Assembly: GCA_036557365.1 (NCBI GenBank)
Contig: DATBHR010000080.1
Span: 1 to 64,000, forward strand
DNA: 64,000 nt
Direction: 5' to 3'
Origin: DATKHR01 sp036557365
Lineage (GTDB): Bacteria; Acidobacteriota; Vicinamibacteria; Vicinamibacterales; CAVVIG01
Made by a program: the position numbers and the translations under genes. Of the stretch, positions 52,601 to 60,999 are shown piece by piece; the stretch's first letter is position 1; every line of letters starts with the position of its first letter. The notes below the pieces were generated by a model. It worked only from the letters and a program-made list of their open reading frames with translations, was not told where the DNA came from and did no database searches.

Positions 52601-52755
52601 AATGGCCCGAGCGCGAATCGCATGCGTTGACTGCGGAAGATCTCGCGCGACCGACGTCGCCGCTGCGCGGCGCCGCACTCATCGCCGGCGCGTTGGCGCT
52701 GGGCGGCGCTGCGGTGTTCGGACTGAGAGCGGCAGCCGGCGCACGGCGGCATTGA
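49646..52755 (+). pseudogene. FAD/Fe-S oxidoreductase (GlcD-GlcF or YdiJ-like fusion) split by a frameshift
   Basis: The gene is one base short of an open frame. The first part (to about 50770) holds an FAD-binding PCMH domain (LPRGGGTSLAGQ, GGMIGNNSCGSHSL) and the start of the FAD-oxidase C domain; the second, in the preceding frame (from about 50780), resumes RRPLGVRLCTNEDDVEKVWKVREAG, then GEHGDGQAR, two Fe-S cysteine sets (CFGVGRCRELAGGATMC and CLACKGCRGDC), a CCG domain with CCGMAG and a C-terminal membrane span. The length is 3110 bases, consistent with a single lost base at GCCGCCGGCGG. Related enzymes oxidise D-lactate, glycolate or 2-hydroxyglutarate. GTG 49646 follows GGAG. It may be a genuine mutation or a sequence error. 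It precedes the oxalate decarboxylase by 18 bases. Confidence 0.82.
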
Positions 52756-52773
52756 TGTGAAAGGTCGATAGAC

Positions 52774-53931
52774 GTGTCCAAATCGCAAGGAAACGGACTG
52801 GAGCCTGTCCGCGGCGAACGCGGCGCCTCGATCCTCGGACCGCGGAACGAGGCGATCGAGCGCGAGAACCCGGACCTGCTCGCGTCGCCCGACACCGACG
52901 CCGGCACGGTTCCCAACCTGAAGTTCTCGTTCTCTGCCGCCCGCACGCGGCTCGGGACCGGCGGGTGGGCGCGCGAGGTCACGGTGCGCGAGCTCCCCAT
53001 CGCGAAGACGCTGGCTGGCGTGAACATGCGGTTGAAGCCCGGCGGCATCCGCGAGCTCCACTGGCACAAGCAGGCCGAATGGTCGTTCATGCTGGCCGGC
53101 CACGCCCGCATCACCGCGGTCGATCCGCACGGCCGCAACTTCATCGACGATGTCGGCGTGGGCGATCTCTGGAATTTTCCTGCCGGGATTCCGCACTCCA
53201 TTCAGGGTCTCGATCAGGGTTGCGAATTTCTTCTCGTCTTCGACGATGGCAACTTCTCGGAAAACGAAACGTTCTCGATTTCAGACTGGTTCCTGCATAC
53301 GCCGCGCGCCGTTCTGGCGAAGAACTTCGGCGTTCCCGAGAGCACGTTTGCTGATCTGCCGCAGGATATCGAGCACACGCGATGGGTGTTCGCCGGCGAC
53401 GTGCCCGGACCGATGGCGTCAGGCGCGGTTCAATCGCCCGAAGGCGGCGTCCCGACTACGTTCAGCCATCACCTGCTCGCGCAGACGCCGATTCACGCGC
53501 GCGGAGGACGCGTCCGGATTGCCGACTCGAAAAACTTTCCGGCGGCGACCACCATCGCCGCGGCGCTCGTCGAGGTCGATCCCGGCGGCATGCGCGAAAT
53601 GCACTGGCATCCGAATACCGACGAATGGCAGTACTACGTGAGCGGCCGCGCGCGCATGACGGTGTTTGCATCGTCGCAGAAAGCGCGAACGTTCGACTAT
53701 CAGGCGGGCGACGTGGGTTACGTGCCGTTCGCGATGGGGCACTACATCGAAAACGTCGGCGACGAACCGCTGACCTTCCTCGAAATGTTTCACAGCGATC
53801 ATTTCGTCGACATGTCGCTGCATCAGTGGATGGCGCTGACGCCGCGGGCGCTGGTGAAGGCGCATCTGAATCTCACCGATGATCTGCTCGCAGCGATGCC
53901 CGGGCAGAAGCCCATCGTTGTCTCGCGCTGA
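52774..53931 (+). CDS. oxdC: Oxalate decarboxylase (bicupin)
   Basis: 385 residues, the length of B. subtilis OxdC. Both cupins have complete Mn ligands: H96, H98, E102, H141 and H277, H279, E284, H323, nearly the spacing of OxdC. The lid is FSENETF (S162-E163-N164-E165-T166), corresponding to the catalytic SENST loop (E162) of the decarboxylase rather than DASN of oxalate oxidase-like mutants. It converts oxalate to formate and CO2. GTG start with AAAGG upstream. There is no signal peptide, so it is cytoplasmic. The formate would be used by the divergently encoded formate dehydrogenase. Confidence 0.92.
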   Translation: MSKSQGNGLEPVRGERGASILGPRNEAIERENPDLLASPDTDAGTVPNLKFSFSAARTRLGTGGWAREVTVRELPIAKTLAGVNMRLKPGGIRELHWHKQAEWSFMLAGHARITAVDPHGRNFIDDVGVGDLWNFPAGIPHSIQGLDQGCEFLLVFDDGNFSENETFSISDWFLHTPRAVLAKNFGVPESTFADLPQDIEHTRWVFAGDVPGPMASGAVQSPEGGVPTTFSHHLLAQTPIHARGGRVRIADSKNFPAATTIAAALVEVDPGGMREMHWHPNTDEWQYYVSGRARMTVFASSQKARTFDYQAGDVGYVPFAMGHYIENVGDEPLTFLEMFHSDHFVDMSLHQWMALTPRALVKAHLNLTDDLLAAMPGQKPIVVSR

Positions 53932-53963
53932 CCCCGCGGTCCATCCAGCAACCGGCTCCGTTC

Positions 53964-54977
53964 TTGCTCCGGCTCGCCGCCGGGGTAGAGCAGCCAACGC
54001 TGACCCGATCGATTCGACTCGCGCTCCTGTTCGTCGGTCTGTGTCTCATCGCGTGGCTCGTCTGGCGGGCGGATCCACACGTCGTCGCGCGGATGATCCT
54101 GCGCCTCGGCTGGCGGTTCGGCCTCGTCGTCATCGTCTACACCTGCTATGTGATCGTCCGCGCCGCCGCGCTCCAGCGAACCGTGATCGGCGTCAGGCCG
54201 CGTTTTTCAGACGTCCTGCGGATTCGCCTGTCGGCTGAGGCCGTCGAGTGGCTGACGTTCACCGGTCCCTTTCTGTCCGAACCGGCGCAGGGCTGGCTTC
54301 TCACCGAGCGCGGCGTCTCGCCGTTTGCTGCCTTCGCTGCGGTGGTGACGGAGTACCTGCTCTACAGCGCGTCGTCCTCAATCCTCGCGATTCCTGCGAT
54401 GGCGCTGCTTCTCTCACGTTATGCAATCGGCGAGATGCGCACGGCGGCAGCGCTCATCGTGCTCCTGATGACGACTTATCTGTGTGCGCTCGCGTTCGCA
54501 TCGATCTCGGGCATCGGTTTGATCGCGCCGAGCCTTCGTCGTCTCGCCGTCGTGTTCGGCCGGCGAGCCGAGCGCGCTGCGACGCAGTTCGAGCCGATCG
54601 AACACCTGGTCATCGTCTTTCTTCACGAGCGCCGGCGACGACTCGCTGAAGTCATGGCACTCGAGGCAGCCGCGCAGCTGGTGCTGATCCTCGAGCTCTG
54701 GATCATCATGGCGGCGCTGACGCTCTCACGCTCGCTGATCGACGCCGCGACGATCGAAGGCGGCGTGAAGTTCGTTGCGGCAGTCTTCGTCCTCGTGCCG
54801 GGTCAGGTCGGCGCGTCCGAAACTGTTTACGCGTGGCTGGCCCGTGCGATCGGGTTATCGGCGGCGGCGGGTGTGAGCTTCGCACTCGTACGGCGTCTGC
54901 GCGGCTTCGTCGTGGCGATCGCGGCGCTCGTGGTGCTAGCGGCTGAGAAGGGACCACGCCGCGCCGGCTCCGCTTGA
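53964..54977 (+). CDS. Flippase-like/LPG synthase transmembrane-domain protein
   Basis: 337 residues with about eight hydrophobic segments; WLTFTGPFLSEPAQGWLL and a late VLVPGQVGASETVYAWL match the lysylphosphatidylglycerol synthase TM (AglD/YbhN-like) superfamily. The C-terminal synthase domain of MprF is absent. It may move lipid-linked sugars or help lipid remodelling. The TTG at 53964 is the first start in frame, but a start near 54000 after GGGGTAGAG is possible. It is in line with the oxalate decarboxylase, 32 bases downstream. Confidence 0.7.
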   Translation: MLRLAAGVEQPTLTRSIRLALLFVGLCLIAWLVWRADPHVVARMILRLGWRFGLVVIVYTCYVIVRAAALQRTVIGVRPRFSDVLRIRLSAEAVEWLTFTGPFLSEPAQGWLLTERGVSPFAAFAAVVTEYLLYSASSSILAIPAMALLLSRYAIGEMRTAAALIVLLMTTYLCALAFASISGIGLIAPSLRRLAVVFGRRAERAATQFEPIEHLVIVFLHERRRRLAEVMALEAAAQLVLILELWIIMAALTLSRSLIDAATIEGGVKFVAAVFVLVPGQVGASETVYAWLARAIGLSAAAGVSFALVRRLRGFVVAIAALVVLAAEKGPRRAGSA

Positions 54978-55043
54978 ACGAGCGGCTGAGTTTCGGGCTG
55001 GAACGGGAGGTGCACCAAACAGCTGTGTGCGGAAGGAGGAAGC

Positions 55044-55622
55044 GTGAGCACGATTCCGACCATCGAAGAGACGACAACACGCAATGACACATCGACATCT
55101 GCGAAGCGCGAGCGTTCGCCGAAGCGACTCGACCTGCTCGTCGTGGTCGATTCGAGTGACGCATCGACGCGCGCTCTTGAATATCTGGGTGAGTTCTTCA
55201 GCCGGCGGACCGACGTGCATTTCTGTCTGACCTATCTCACGCCGAAGGTTCCTGCGAGCCTGCTCGAAAGCGGCGGCGCGGAGCAGCCTCAACGGGAGGA
55301 ACAGATTGAGCGCGCGCTACGAAAAGGTCAGGACGAGTGGATGACGTCGGAAGAGCCCGTCGCCGATCGCGCGATTTCCGACGCGCGCGCGATATTGAAT
55401 CGCGCCGGCGTGCATGCCGACGCGATCGGAACCTGTGAGATGTCGCCGCTCGATAACTGCAGTTCGGCGGAAGAGTTGCTGCTCGTCGCCAGGCAACAGC
55501 AGTGCTGGACGATCGTGGTCGGCCATTCTGCTCACTCGTGGTTCCACAGCCTCGGCGGGACACATCTGGCCGATCAGCTCGTCACTGAAGCGAAAGACAT
55601 CGCGGTCTGGGTGATCGACTAG
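55044..55622 (+). CDS. Universal stress protein-like
   Basis: 192 residues, GTG start after GGAAGGAGG. RLDLLVVVDSSDASTRALEYLGEFFSRR in residues ~28-55 is the first strand and helix of a UspA-like fold, and TIVVGHSAHSWFHSLGGTHLADQLVTEA with a final VWVID is the C-terminal half. The ATP motif (G-x2-G-x9-G-S/T) is not complete, so nucleotide binding is uncertain. The N-terminal 25 residues are polar. Last gene of the plus-strand run starting with the FAD/Fe-S enzyme. Confidence 0.7.
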   Translation: MSTIPTIEETTTRNDTSTSAKRERSPKRLDLLVVVDSSDASTRALEYLGEFFSRRTDVHFCLTYLTPKVPASLLESGGAEQPQREEQIERALRKGQDEWMTSEEPVADRAISDARAILNRAGVHADAIGTCEMSPLDNCSSAEELLLVARQQQCWTIVVGHSAHSWFHSLGGTHLADQLVTEAKDIAVWVID

Positions 55623-55674
55623 CTCAGCTCCACCGCATCATTTCGCCAGGCTCACGACATTCCGTCGACGGTTC

Positions 55675-55926
55675 TCAGAGTTCCGTCGCGAAATCCAGCC
55701 GCCAGCCATACACGCGCGCACCCCGCGCGCGTAATTTCTCCAGATAGGCCCGCGCCGCTTCGTCGAGGCTCGTGACGTTCTGAAGATTGACTTCGAGGGG
55801 CAGACGCTTCTGCACGAGCGCAGAGCCGCACGCCCGTTCGAGGCGTTTGAGGTCCCGCGCCGAGAGGCGGCCTTTCAGCGTGGCGCGATAGAGCGCTCCG
55901 ACGCGTGTCATCGAGATGCGAGCCAT
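55675..55926 (-). CDS. Small STAS-like protein
   Basis: 83 residues from ATG 55926; the frame could begin at 55974, overlapping the sigma-54 regulator. The pattern GALYRATLKGRLSARDLKRLERACG and LEVNLQNVTSLDEAARAYLEKLRARGARV resembles STAS/anti-anti-sigma-like folds or phosphate-accepting regulators, but no conserved serine is certain. It follows the sigma-54 regulator by 20 bases, so it may be its accessory. Confidence 0.5.
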   Translation of the reverse strand: MARISMTRVGALYRATLKGRLSARDLKRLERACGSALVQKRLPLEVNLQNVTSLDEAARAYLEKLRARGARVYGWRLDFATEL

Positions 55927-55945
55927 CAGGAACGGATAAGGCAAC

Positions 55946-57550
55946 TTACGCGCCAGTCGGTCGCGCGATCCCAAGCTTCTTCATCTTCGCGTGAAGCGTC
56001 GTCGGCTTGAGACCGAGGCGATCGGCAGCGCCGTCAGGGCCGCTGATCCTCCAATGCGCGGCCTCGAGCGCGGTGAGAATCGCACTGCGCTCAGCATCGG
56101 CGAACGACGAGGCAGCGGGCGGGCTGTTCGACTTGTGCGGATGCGAATTGCCGCGAATCATGATCGCGTCGCCTTCGACCGTCGGTCCCTGCGTCAGGAC
56201 GACCGCCCGTTCGATGACGTTCTGCAGCTCGCGGATGTTGCCGGGCCAGTCGTACTCTTCGAGCCGGCGAATCGCGGCCGGATCGAGCGCGCTGATGGTC
56301 TTCCGGAGCTTTGCCGCGAAGTGCCTGGTGAAGTGACGCGCCAGCTCCGGGATGTCTTCCCGGCGTTCGCGCAGCGGGGGAATCCGAATGGGAAACACGC
56401 TGAGGCGATAGAAGAGATCCGCGCGGAACGCGTGCGTCTCCACGGCGCGTTCCAGGTCCTGGTTCGTGGCCGCAATCACACGTACGTCTACCTCGATCGC
56501 GCGCGTTGAGCCGACGCGGTGGACTTCATGGTCTTGAAGGACTCGAAGCAGTTTGGCCTGCGCGTCTTTCGGAAGATCGCCGATCTCGTCCAGCAGGACG
56601 GTGCCGTGGCTCGCGATTTCGAACTTGCCCGGCTTGCGCGCAATGGCACCGGTGAATGCCCCTTTTTCGTGCCCGAACAGCTCGCTTTCGACGAGCGTCT
56701 CCGGAAGCGCCGCGCAGTTCACCGGGACGAACGGCCCCTTCGACCGGCTGCTCCGTTCGTGGATGAACCGTGCGAGCAGCTCCTTGCCGCAGCCGGTTTC
56801 ACCGAGCAGGAGAATCGTGGTGTCGCCTGGCGCGGCCAGTTCGGCCTGGCTCACGGCCTCGCGCAAGGCTGCGCTGCTGCCGACGATCTCGCGAAACGCC
56901 CCCGCCTGTCGCAGGTGTTCTTCGAGATGCGTGACGTGACCGCGCAGCCGGTTCTGCTCCGCGACGAGGGATCGCAGGCGGCGACGGTCCTCTTCGCTCG
57001 CTTCGTACAGACGGGCATTCGCGATCGCAATCGCGGCCTGCGCCGCGAGCGCCTCCAGTCGCCCGATGTCTGCCGCGCCCGGCGGCCTGTCGGCGTTGAA
57101 CTGCGGGGAGTCGAGGCCCAGGACGCCGAGGACGTCATCGCGATACACGAGCGGAATCGCGAACACGGACTGCAGTGCTGCAGCATGCACGCGCTCGGGA
57201 TCGAACCAGCGATCGTCCTCCTTCACGCTCGGGACGAAGACGACCTTCCGGCTCCTGAATGCGAGGCCGAGGATTCCTCTTTCGGGCGAAATCGAGAGGT
57301 TCTGGAATGCGGCTCCGCCTTCGCCCAGAGAGCACGCCGTCCGAAGCTGTTTGGTGCCGGTGTGATACAGGAGAACCCAACTGGAGCGGGCGCCGAACAC
57401 ATATTCGACCGCGTTCAGCACCGCATGACAAACCCCGTCGACATCGAGGCGAGCGGTGAGTGCGCGTGCCGCTCGAATCAGTCCTTCCTCGATGCTCGTC
57501 GTCTGCGCGTCCGTGTCCGGCGGCGCGGCCGGGATCGCATCAATCGTCAC
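55946..57550 (-). CDS. Sigma-54-dependent activator, GAF-AAA+-Fis type (FhlA-like)
   Basis: 534 residues from GTG 57550 (the frame continues 17 codons to 57601). Order: GAF domain residues ~22-180, linker helix, AAA+ domain ~218-445 with Walker A GETGCGKE (250-257) and the sigma-54-contact loop GAFTGA (297-302), and a C-terminal Fis-type helix-turn-helix (GPDGAADRLGLKPTTLHAKMKKLGI). The last segment closely resembles FhlA/NorR. FhlA senses formate through its GAF domains; here only one GAF is present, so the ligand is unknown. It is followed by a STAS-like gene and preceded by a carboxylate-type transporter gene on the same strand, which carries a sigma-54-like promoter. Confidence 0.9.
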   Translation of the reverse strand: MTIDAIPAAPPDTDAQTTSIEEGLIRAARALTARLDVDGVCHAVLNAVEYVFGARSSWVLLYHTGTKQLRTACSLGEGGAAFQNLSISPERGILGLAFRSRKVVFVPSVKEDDRWFDPERVHAAALQSVFAIPLVYRDDVLGVLGLDSPQFNADRPPGAADIGRLEALAAQAAIAIANARLYEASEEDRRRLRSLVAEQNRLRGHVTHLEEHLRQAGAFREIVGSSAALREAVSQAELAAPGDTTILLLGETGCGKELLARFIHERSSRSKGPFVPVNCAALPETLVESELFGHEKGAFTGAIARKPGKFEIASHGTVLLDEIGDLPKDAQAKLLRVLQDHEVHRVGSTRAIEVDVRVIAATNQDLERAVETHAFRADLFYRLSVFPIRIPPLRERREDIPELARHFTRHFAAKLRKTISALDPAAIRRLEEYDWPGNIRELQNVIERAVVLTQGPTVEGDAIMIRGNSHPHKSNSPPAASSFADAERSAILTALEAAHWRISGPDGAADRLGLKPTTLHAKMKKLGIARPTGA

Positions 57551-57689
57551 GGCTGATCCCAGTGTACAGCGCCAATCACACGTCGTCTGGCGTACGCACA
57601 CGTCTACCTACGCACGAGCTGCAGCGTCAGATCGGATCACCTGTGCTTGCATTCAGCCATGTTCTTGGAGGACCCGGCGAGTCAGGCGA

Positions 57690-57714
57690 ACGATCCAGAT
57701 TCGCTCTGGATCGT
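57690..57714. terminator. Hairpin between the GPR1/FUN34 and sigma-54 activator genes
   Basis: ACGATCCAGA and TCTGGATCGT form a perfect ten-base-pair stem with a TTCGC loop, extendable past one mismatch by GCG/CGC. It lies 37 bases past the transporter stop on the minus strand. It has no T-run, so it is a terminator or processing hairpin of unproven action. Confidence 0.45.
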
Positions 57715-57750
57715 CCGCTGATCGATGGTCGGTGGTTCGTTTGGTGTGTC

Positions 57751-58428
57751 TTACTGTCCGCGAATGACGCCGGGCTCGCCCAGCCCCATCGCAAACCCGG
57801 GCAGCTCTGGCATCGACGGCTTGCCAACCGGCCAGACCTGTCGGCCATACGCCGTATCGAGCATCAGCGCCGACGCCGCATACCAGGCGGCGATGGCCGA
57901 GAGCATGAGGATGTAGCTGGCGAGCATCAGCCACGCGTGGCTGCCCGCGAAGAACGCAATCGCCATGCACGTCGAGCCGAGCGAGAGGATGCCGAGCACC
58001 CACGACAGCGCCTGATTCTCAGCCGCCGCCGCGGCCGTCGTCACCCACGTGATCGCCGCGAGGATACCGAACCAGAAGCCGAGCTCGGGCACCTGGTTCT
58101 GCGGCGCCGGGATCAGCTTCGCCGCGACGAGTGCGGCGAGCACCGCGTACGCGAGCCAGAAAGCTCCCCAGATTCCGTGAACCGCCGTGGCGACGCCGTC
58201 CCTGGCCTTGTACGCCCACATGCCCGCAACGAACTGCGCAAGTCCGCCGAGCATGGCGGCGAACGGCACGAGGTAGTACAGACTGTTCGGACCGCCAAAC
58301 CATCCGGCTTCGTGCGCCGCAACCGCAAAGGTCGCCGCCGCGAGGCCGTACAAACCAAGAATTGAGGGCGCAGCAACCGGCTCCAGATGGATCTGTGCCG
58401 GGACGCCGCCCCGTTCCGTCTCCGTCAT
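57751..58428 (-). CDS. GPR1/FUN34/YaaH-family transporter
   Basis: 225 residues from ATG 58428 with AGAGGGA upstream. PSILGLYGLAAATFAVAAHEAGW begins the first helix as in the NPAPLGLxG motif, and YYLVPFAAMLGGLAQFVAGMWAYKA is the second; six hydrophobic segments in all. Family members import acetate or succinate (SatP) and related carboxylates. Its upstream -24 box is perfect for sigma-54, and a sigma-54 activator follows, so it may belong to the same regulon. Substrate inferred only. Confidence 0.82.
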   Translation of the reverse strand: MTETERGGVPAQIHLEPVAAPSILGLYGLAAATFAVAAHEAGWFGGPNSLYYLVPFAAMLGGLAQFVAGMWAYKARDGVATAVHGIWGAFWLAYAVLAALVAAKLIPAPQNQVPELGFWFGILAAITWVTTAAAAAENQALSWVLGILSLGSTCMAIAFFAGSHAWLMLASYILMLSAIAAWYAASALMLDTAYGRQVWPVGKPSMPELPGFAMGLGEPGVIRGQ

Positions 58429-58471
58429 ACGTTCCCTCTTTCTGCGTATTTGAAAGCGCACTCATAGACAT

Positions 58472-58488
58472 CTCAAGTTCGGTGCCAG
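58472..58488 (-). promoter_or_regulatory. Candidate sigma-54 promoter of the GPR1/FUN34 gene
   Basis: Minus strand CTGGCACCGAACTTGAG aligns to YTGGCACGRNNNTTGCW with a perfect -24 box (CTGGCAC) and TTG at correct spacing; the -12 C is A and G8 is C. Transcription would start near 58461, 33 bases before the ATG at 58428. Confidence 0.5.
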
Positions 58489-58743
58489 TCAGCAGCTGCG
58501 CGCAAGTGCGCTCATCTCCGCAGTCCAGTCGCGTTGTTCGTCATCGTCGCAATATTTCGTCACGTGCACCCGAGAGCGTCCCATCTCATCGGCGCGACGC
58601 GCGGTGAGTCGATCGCGCGGCGATCGAATTCTGCAAAGGAAGGAACAGGAAATCACACAGGGCATGATGCGTGCTCACAACCACGCGAACGTGAACTGAC
58701 GAGAACGAATCGGAGACGTCGAGCCTGTCCACGGAGGAGAGCC
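58489..58743. other. Long divergent gap
   Basis: Part of the 315-base gap between the transporter (58428) and the small membrane gene (58744). It contains the sigma-54-like promoter at its left edge, two TCGTCA repeats near 58540-58560 (possible activator sites, unproven), and a CACGGAGGAGAG ribosome site at its right edge. No gene is supported. Confidence 0.5.
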
Positions 58744-58980
58744 ATGAAACGGGTCGTCCTGAACTATCCGGTGTTCGAGTTGGCTGTGGCAACCCGCGCT
58801 GCACTCGGCGCCGGCATCGGGTTGCTCTTCGCTGAGCGTATGACGCCCGATCGACGTCGTCGCGTCGGCATGGTCCTCTTCGCGATCGGCGTTGCGGCCA
58901 CGGTTCCCGTCGTGGCGGCCGTGCTACGCGGAACGAGCGAGGCGCGTACGAACGGCGGAACTCCGCACTGGCAGTCGTGA
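58744..58980 (+). CDS. Small membrane protein of unknown family
   Basis: 78 residues with GGAGGAG upstream. Two hydrophobic stretches (ATRAALGAGIGLLFA and VGMVLFAIGVAATVPVVAAVL) separated by ERMTPDRRRR suggest two membrane spans. The C-terminus is polar. Function not recognised. It precedes the SPW-type gene by 30 bases in the same direction. Confidence 0.65.
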   Translation: MKRVVLNYPVFELAVATRAALGAGIGLLFAERMTPDRRRRVGMVLFAIGVAATVPVVAAVLRGTSEARTNGGTPHWQS

Positions 58981-59010
58981 TGCACATGACGAAGGTGGAG
59001 GTAGTTAGCA

Positions 59011-59346
59011 ATGAAGGCGCTCAGTTGGATCAATTTCATTCTCGGCCTGTGGCTGATTGCCGCAGGAGTGACGATGTCGGCAGCGGCTCGGCCGGTCATG
59101 GCTGAAGAGATTGTGATCGGCATCATCATCGCTGCGCTGGCGGCGATTTCGGCCACGCGTGAGGTCGGTGTCCTGAGCTGGGTCGTGGCCCTCGCGGGCT
59201 TGTGGACTCTGATCGCGCCGGCAGCGATTCACTACGGACAGATGACCGCGTCGCGCACGAACGACGTCGTCGTCGGCATCATCGTGCTCATCCTCGGCGT
59301 TGCGGATGCGATGTATCGGCATGCGCCGGTGCGCGCGCACGCGTAA
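59011..59346 (+). CDS. SPW-repeat membrane protein
   Basis: 111 residues with four hydrophobic segments and two repeats of the S-W-x-N/V pattern (ALSWINFILGLWLI and VLSWVVALAGLWTLIAP), the mark of the SPW repeat family. Function unknown; common in stress and membrane operons. GGAGG ends seven bases before the ATG. It lies between another small membrane protein and the cyclopropane synthase-like gene. Confidence 0.8.
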   Translation: MKALSWINFILGLWLIAAGVTMSAAARPVMAEEIVIGIIIAALAAISATREVGVLSWVVALAGLWTLIAPAAIHYGQMTASRTNDVVVGIIVLILGVADAMYRHAPVRAHA

Positions 59347-59363
59347 AGCGGCTGGTCGTCCCG

Positions 59364-60584
59364 ATGTCGAGCCACGCCGCCGCTGCGCCGATTCCACACA
59401 CACTGCGCCAGCCCGATCGTCAGGCCGTCCAGTCAACGTCTCCTACATTCGTCGTGCAGACGGATGTGGGACGACGCTGGACGGTTGGTGGCGGCCCGGC
59501 GGAGTTTGTCATCCGAGTCTCGGATGAGGCGGCATGGCAACGGCTGTCGAACGCCGGCCCCTACGAGGCGGCGAAAAGTTTCGTGGACGGCCGCTTCGAC
59601 ATCGACGGCGACATGCTCGCGGCCGCCCGTTGGTGGTACGGACGGTCACGAGCACACGACTTCTCGATGTTCGACAAACTGAAAGCGTGGCTGCGCGCCG
59701 CACCCCGATTTCAGACACTCCAACATGCTCGCCGCAATATCGAGTTCCACTACGACCGGTCGAACGAGTTCTACCAGCAGTTTCTCGATCAGCAGATGGT
59801 GTACTCGTCCGCCTACTTCGCCGATTCGTCGGTGTCGCTGGACGGTGCGCAGACCGCGAAGCTCGATTACGTCGTCCGCAAGCTGGATCTTCAGCCCAAC
59901 GAGCGATTCCTGGATGTCGGCTGCGGCTGGGGCGCACTCGTCATTCATGCGGCCTGGCATCGCTACGCGACCGCCGTCGGCTGCACGTTGAGCGCGCGGC
60001 AGTTCAACTACGCCTCGCGCGCCGTTCGCGAACTCGGGATGGCTGGTCGCGCAACGATCGAGCTGCGCGACTATCGAACGCAGACCGGACGCTTCGAGAA
60101 GATCGCGTCGATCGGGATGTACGAGCACGTCGGTCGCCGCCGTCTTGGCGAGTACTTCGGATCGTTGGCGAAACTGTTGATGCCTGACGGTCTCCTGCTC
60201 AATTCAGGAATCGCGCGATCGGAGACGGTGCACGACGACGGCGCAACGGAGTTCCTGCAGCGATTCGTGTTTCCTGGTGGCGAGATTCCGTATCTGACGC
60301 AAGTGATCCGCGCCGCCGAGAACGCCGGCTTCGAAGTCCTCGACATCGAGAACATGCGACGTCACTACGCGATGACCTGCGCCCGCTGGGTGAAACGGCT
60401 CCAGGAACGTCGTCAGGCATGTCTGTCGCTGATCGACGCGACCACGTATCGAACATGGCTGCTCTATCTGGCCGGATCGGCCGTGAGCTTCGATCTCGGC
60501 CAGTCAGAGCTGTACCAGATTCTCTTCGGAAAACGGAGTGACTCCGCGCCTCGCCGCCTGACGCGGCGCTACATGTACACGTGA
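59364..60584 (+). CDS. cfa: Cyclopropane-fatty-acyl-phospholipid synthase-like methyltransferase
   Basis: 406 residues. SAM site FLDVGCGWGALVIHAA near residue 185, preceded by HYDRSNEFYQQFLDQQMVYSSAYF, and followed by MYEHVGRRRLGEYF and FVFPGGEIP, are the CFA landmarks. It methylenates unsaturated phospholipid chains in the inner membrane. The first 60 residues are a divergent domain. It starts 18 bases after the SPW gene. Confidence 0.87.
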   Translation: MSSHAAAAPIPHTLRQPDRQAVQSTSPTFVVQTDVGRRWTVGGGPAEFVIRVSDEAAWQRLSNAGPYEAAKSFVDGRFDIDGDMLAAARWWYGRSRAHDFSMFDKLKAWLRAAPRFQTLQHARRNIEFHYDRSNEFYQQFLDQQMVYSSAYFADSSVSLDGAQTAKLDYVVRKLDLQPNERFLDVGCGWGALVIHAAWHRYATAVGCTLSARQFNYASRAVRELGMAGRATIELRDYRTQTGRFEKIASIGMYEHVGRRRLGEYFGSLAKLLMPDGLLLNSGIARSETVHDDGATEFLQRFVFPGGEIPYLTQVIRAAENAGFEVLDIENMRRHYAMTCARWVKRLQERRQACLSLIDATTYRTWLLYLAGSAVSFDLGQSELYQILFGKRSDSAPRRLTRRYMYT

Positions 60585-60611
60585 TGCCGACGATCGCCCG
60601 TATGAACCGCG

Positions 60612-60899
60612 CTATTTCGTGTCCGCCTTCGGCACGAGCGGATCGAGCTCGTCCCGCGGACTCTCGTTCGTCCGGCCCGCTTCGTCTGCGTTCGACACTT
60701 CGGCGTCGTCAACGTTCGCGCCGATCCGATCCTCGGCGATCGACACCGGACGCGTCGGCAGCCCGTTCGAGTCGAGTGCGGGGACGTTGCGGGTGCCCTG
60801 CTGCTCGTCGTCCGGACGATCTCCCTCGATCGCACCCTTGTGCTCATCAGGATCGGCCGAGCTGCGAGCGTCTTTTTCGTGCGGGGTTGTCGGCTTCAT
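60612..60899 (-). CDS. Small acidic, probably disordered protein
   Basis: 95 residues from ATG 60899 (GAGGAG seven bases upstream); seven more codons to 60920 are possible. Rich in Asp, Glu, Pro, Thr and Ser, with no hydrophobic core. It resembles hydrophilic stress proteins but no family is recognised. It converges on the cyclopropane synthase gene. Confidence 0.55.
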   Translation of the reverse strand: MKPTTPHEKDARSSADPDEHKGAIEGDRPDDEQQGTRNVPALDSNGLPTRPVSIAEDRIGANVDDAEVSNADEAGRTNESPRDELDPLVPKADTK

Positions 60900-60999
60900 C
60901 GTTGGCTCCTCGGTTTGCATTGCCTATCGCTGACGTCGCAAGTACCGGGCCGACGCTCGTCCGTGCGGGCGGCCGAGCTGGACTTGAACGGAGCCGAAC

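Noticed and set aside
57460..58365. Plus-strand frame opposite the GPR1/FUN34 gene and the 5' end of the activator gene
   Set aside because: Arginine-rich, no domain, and antisense to a transporter with clear helices.
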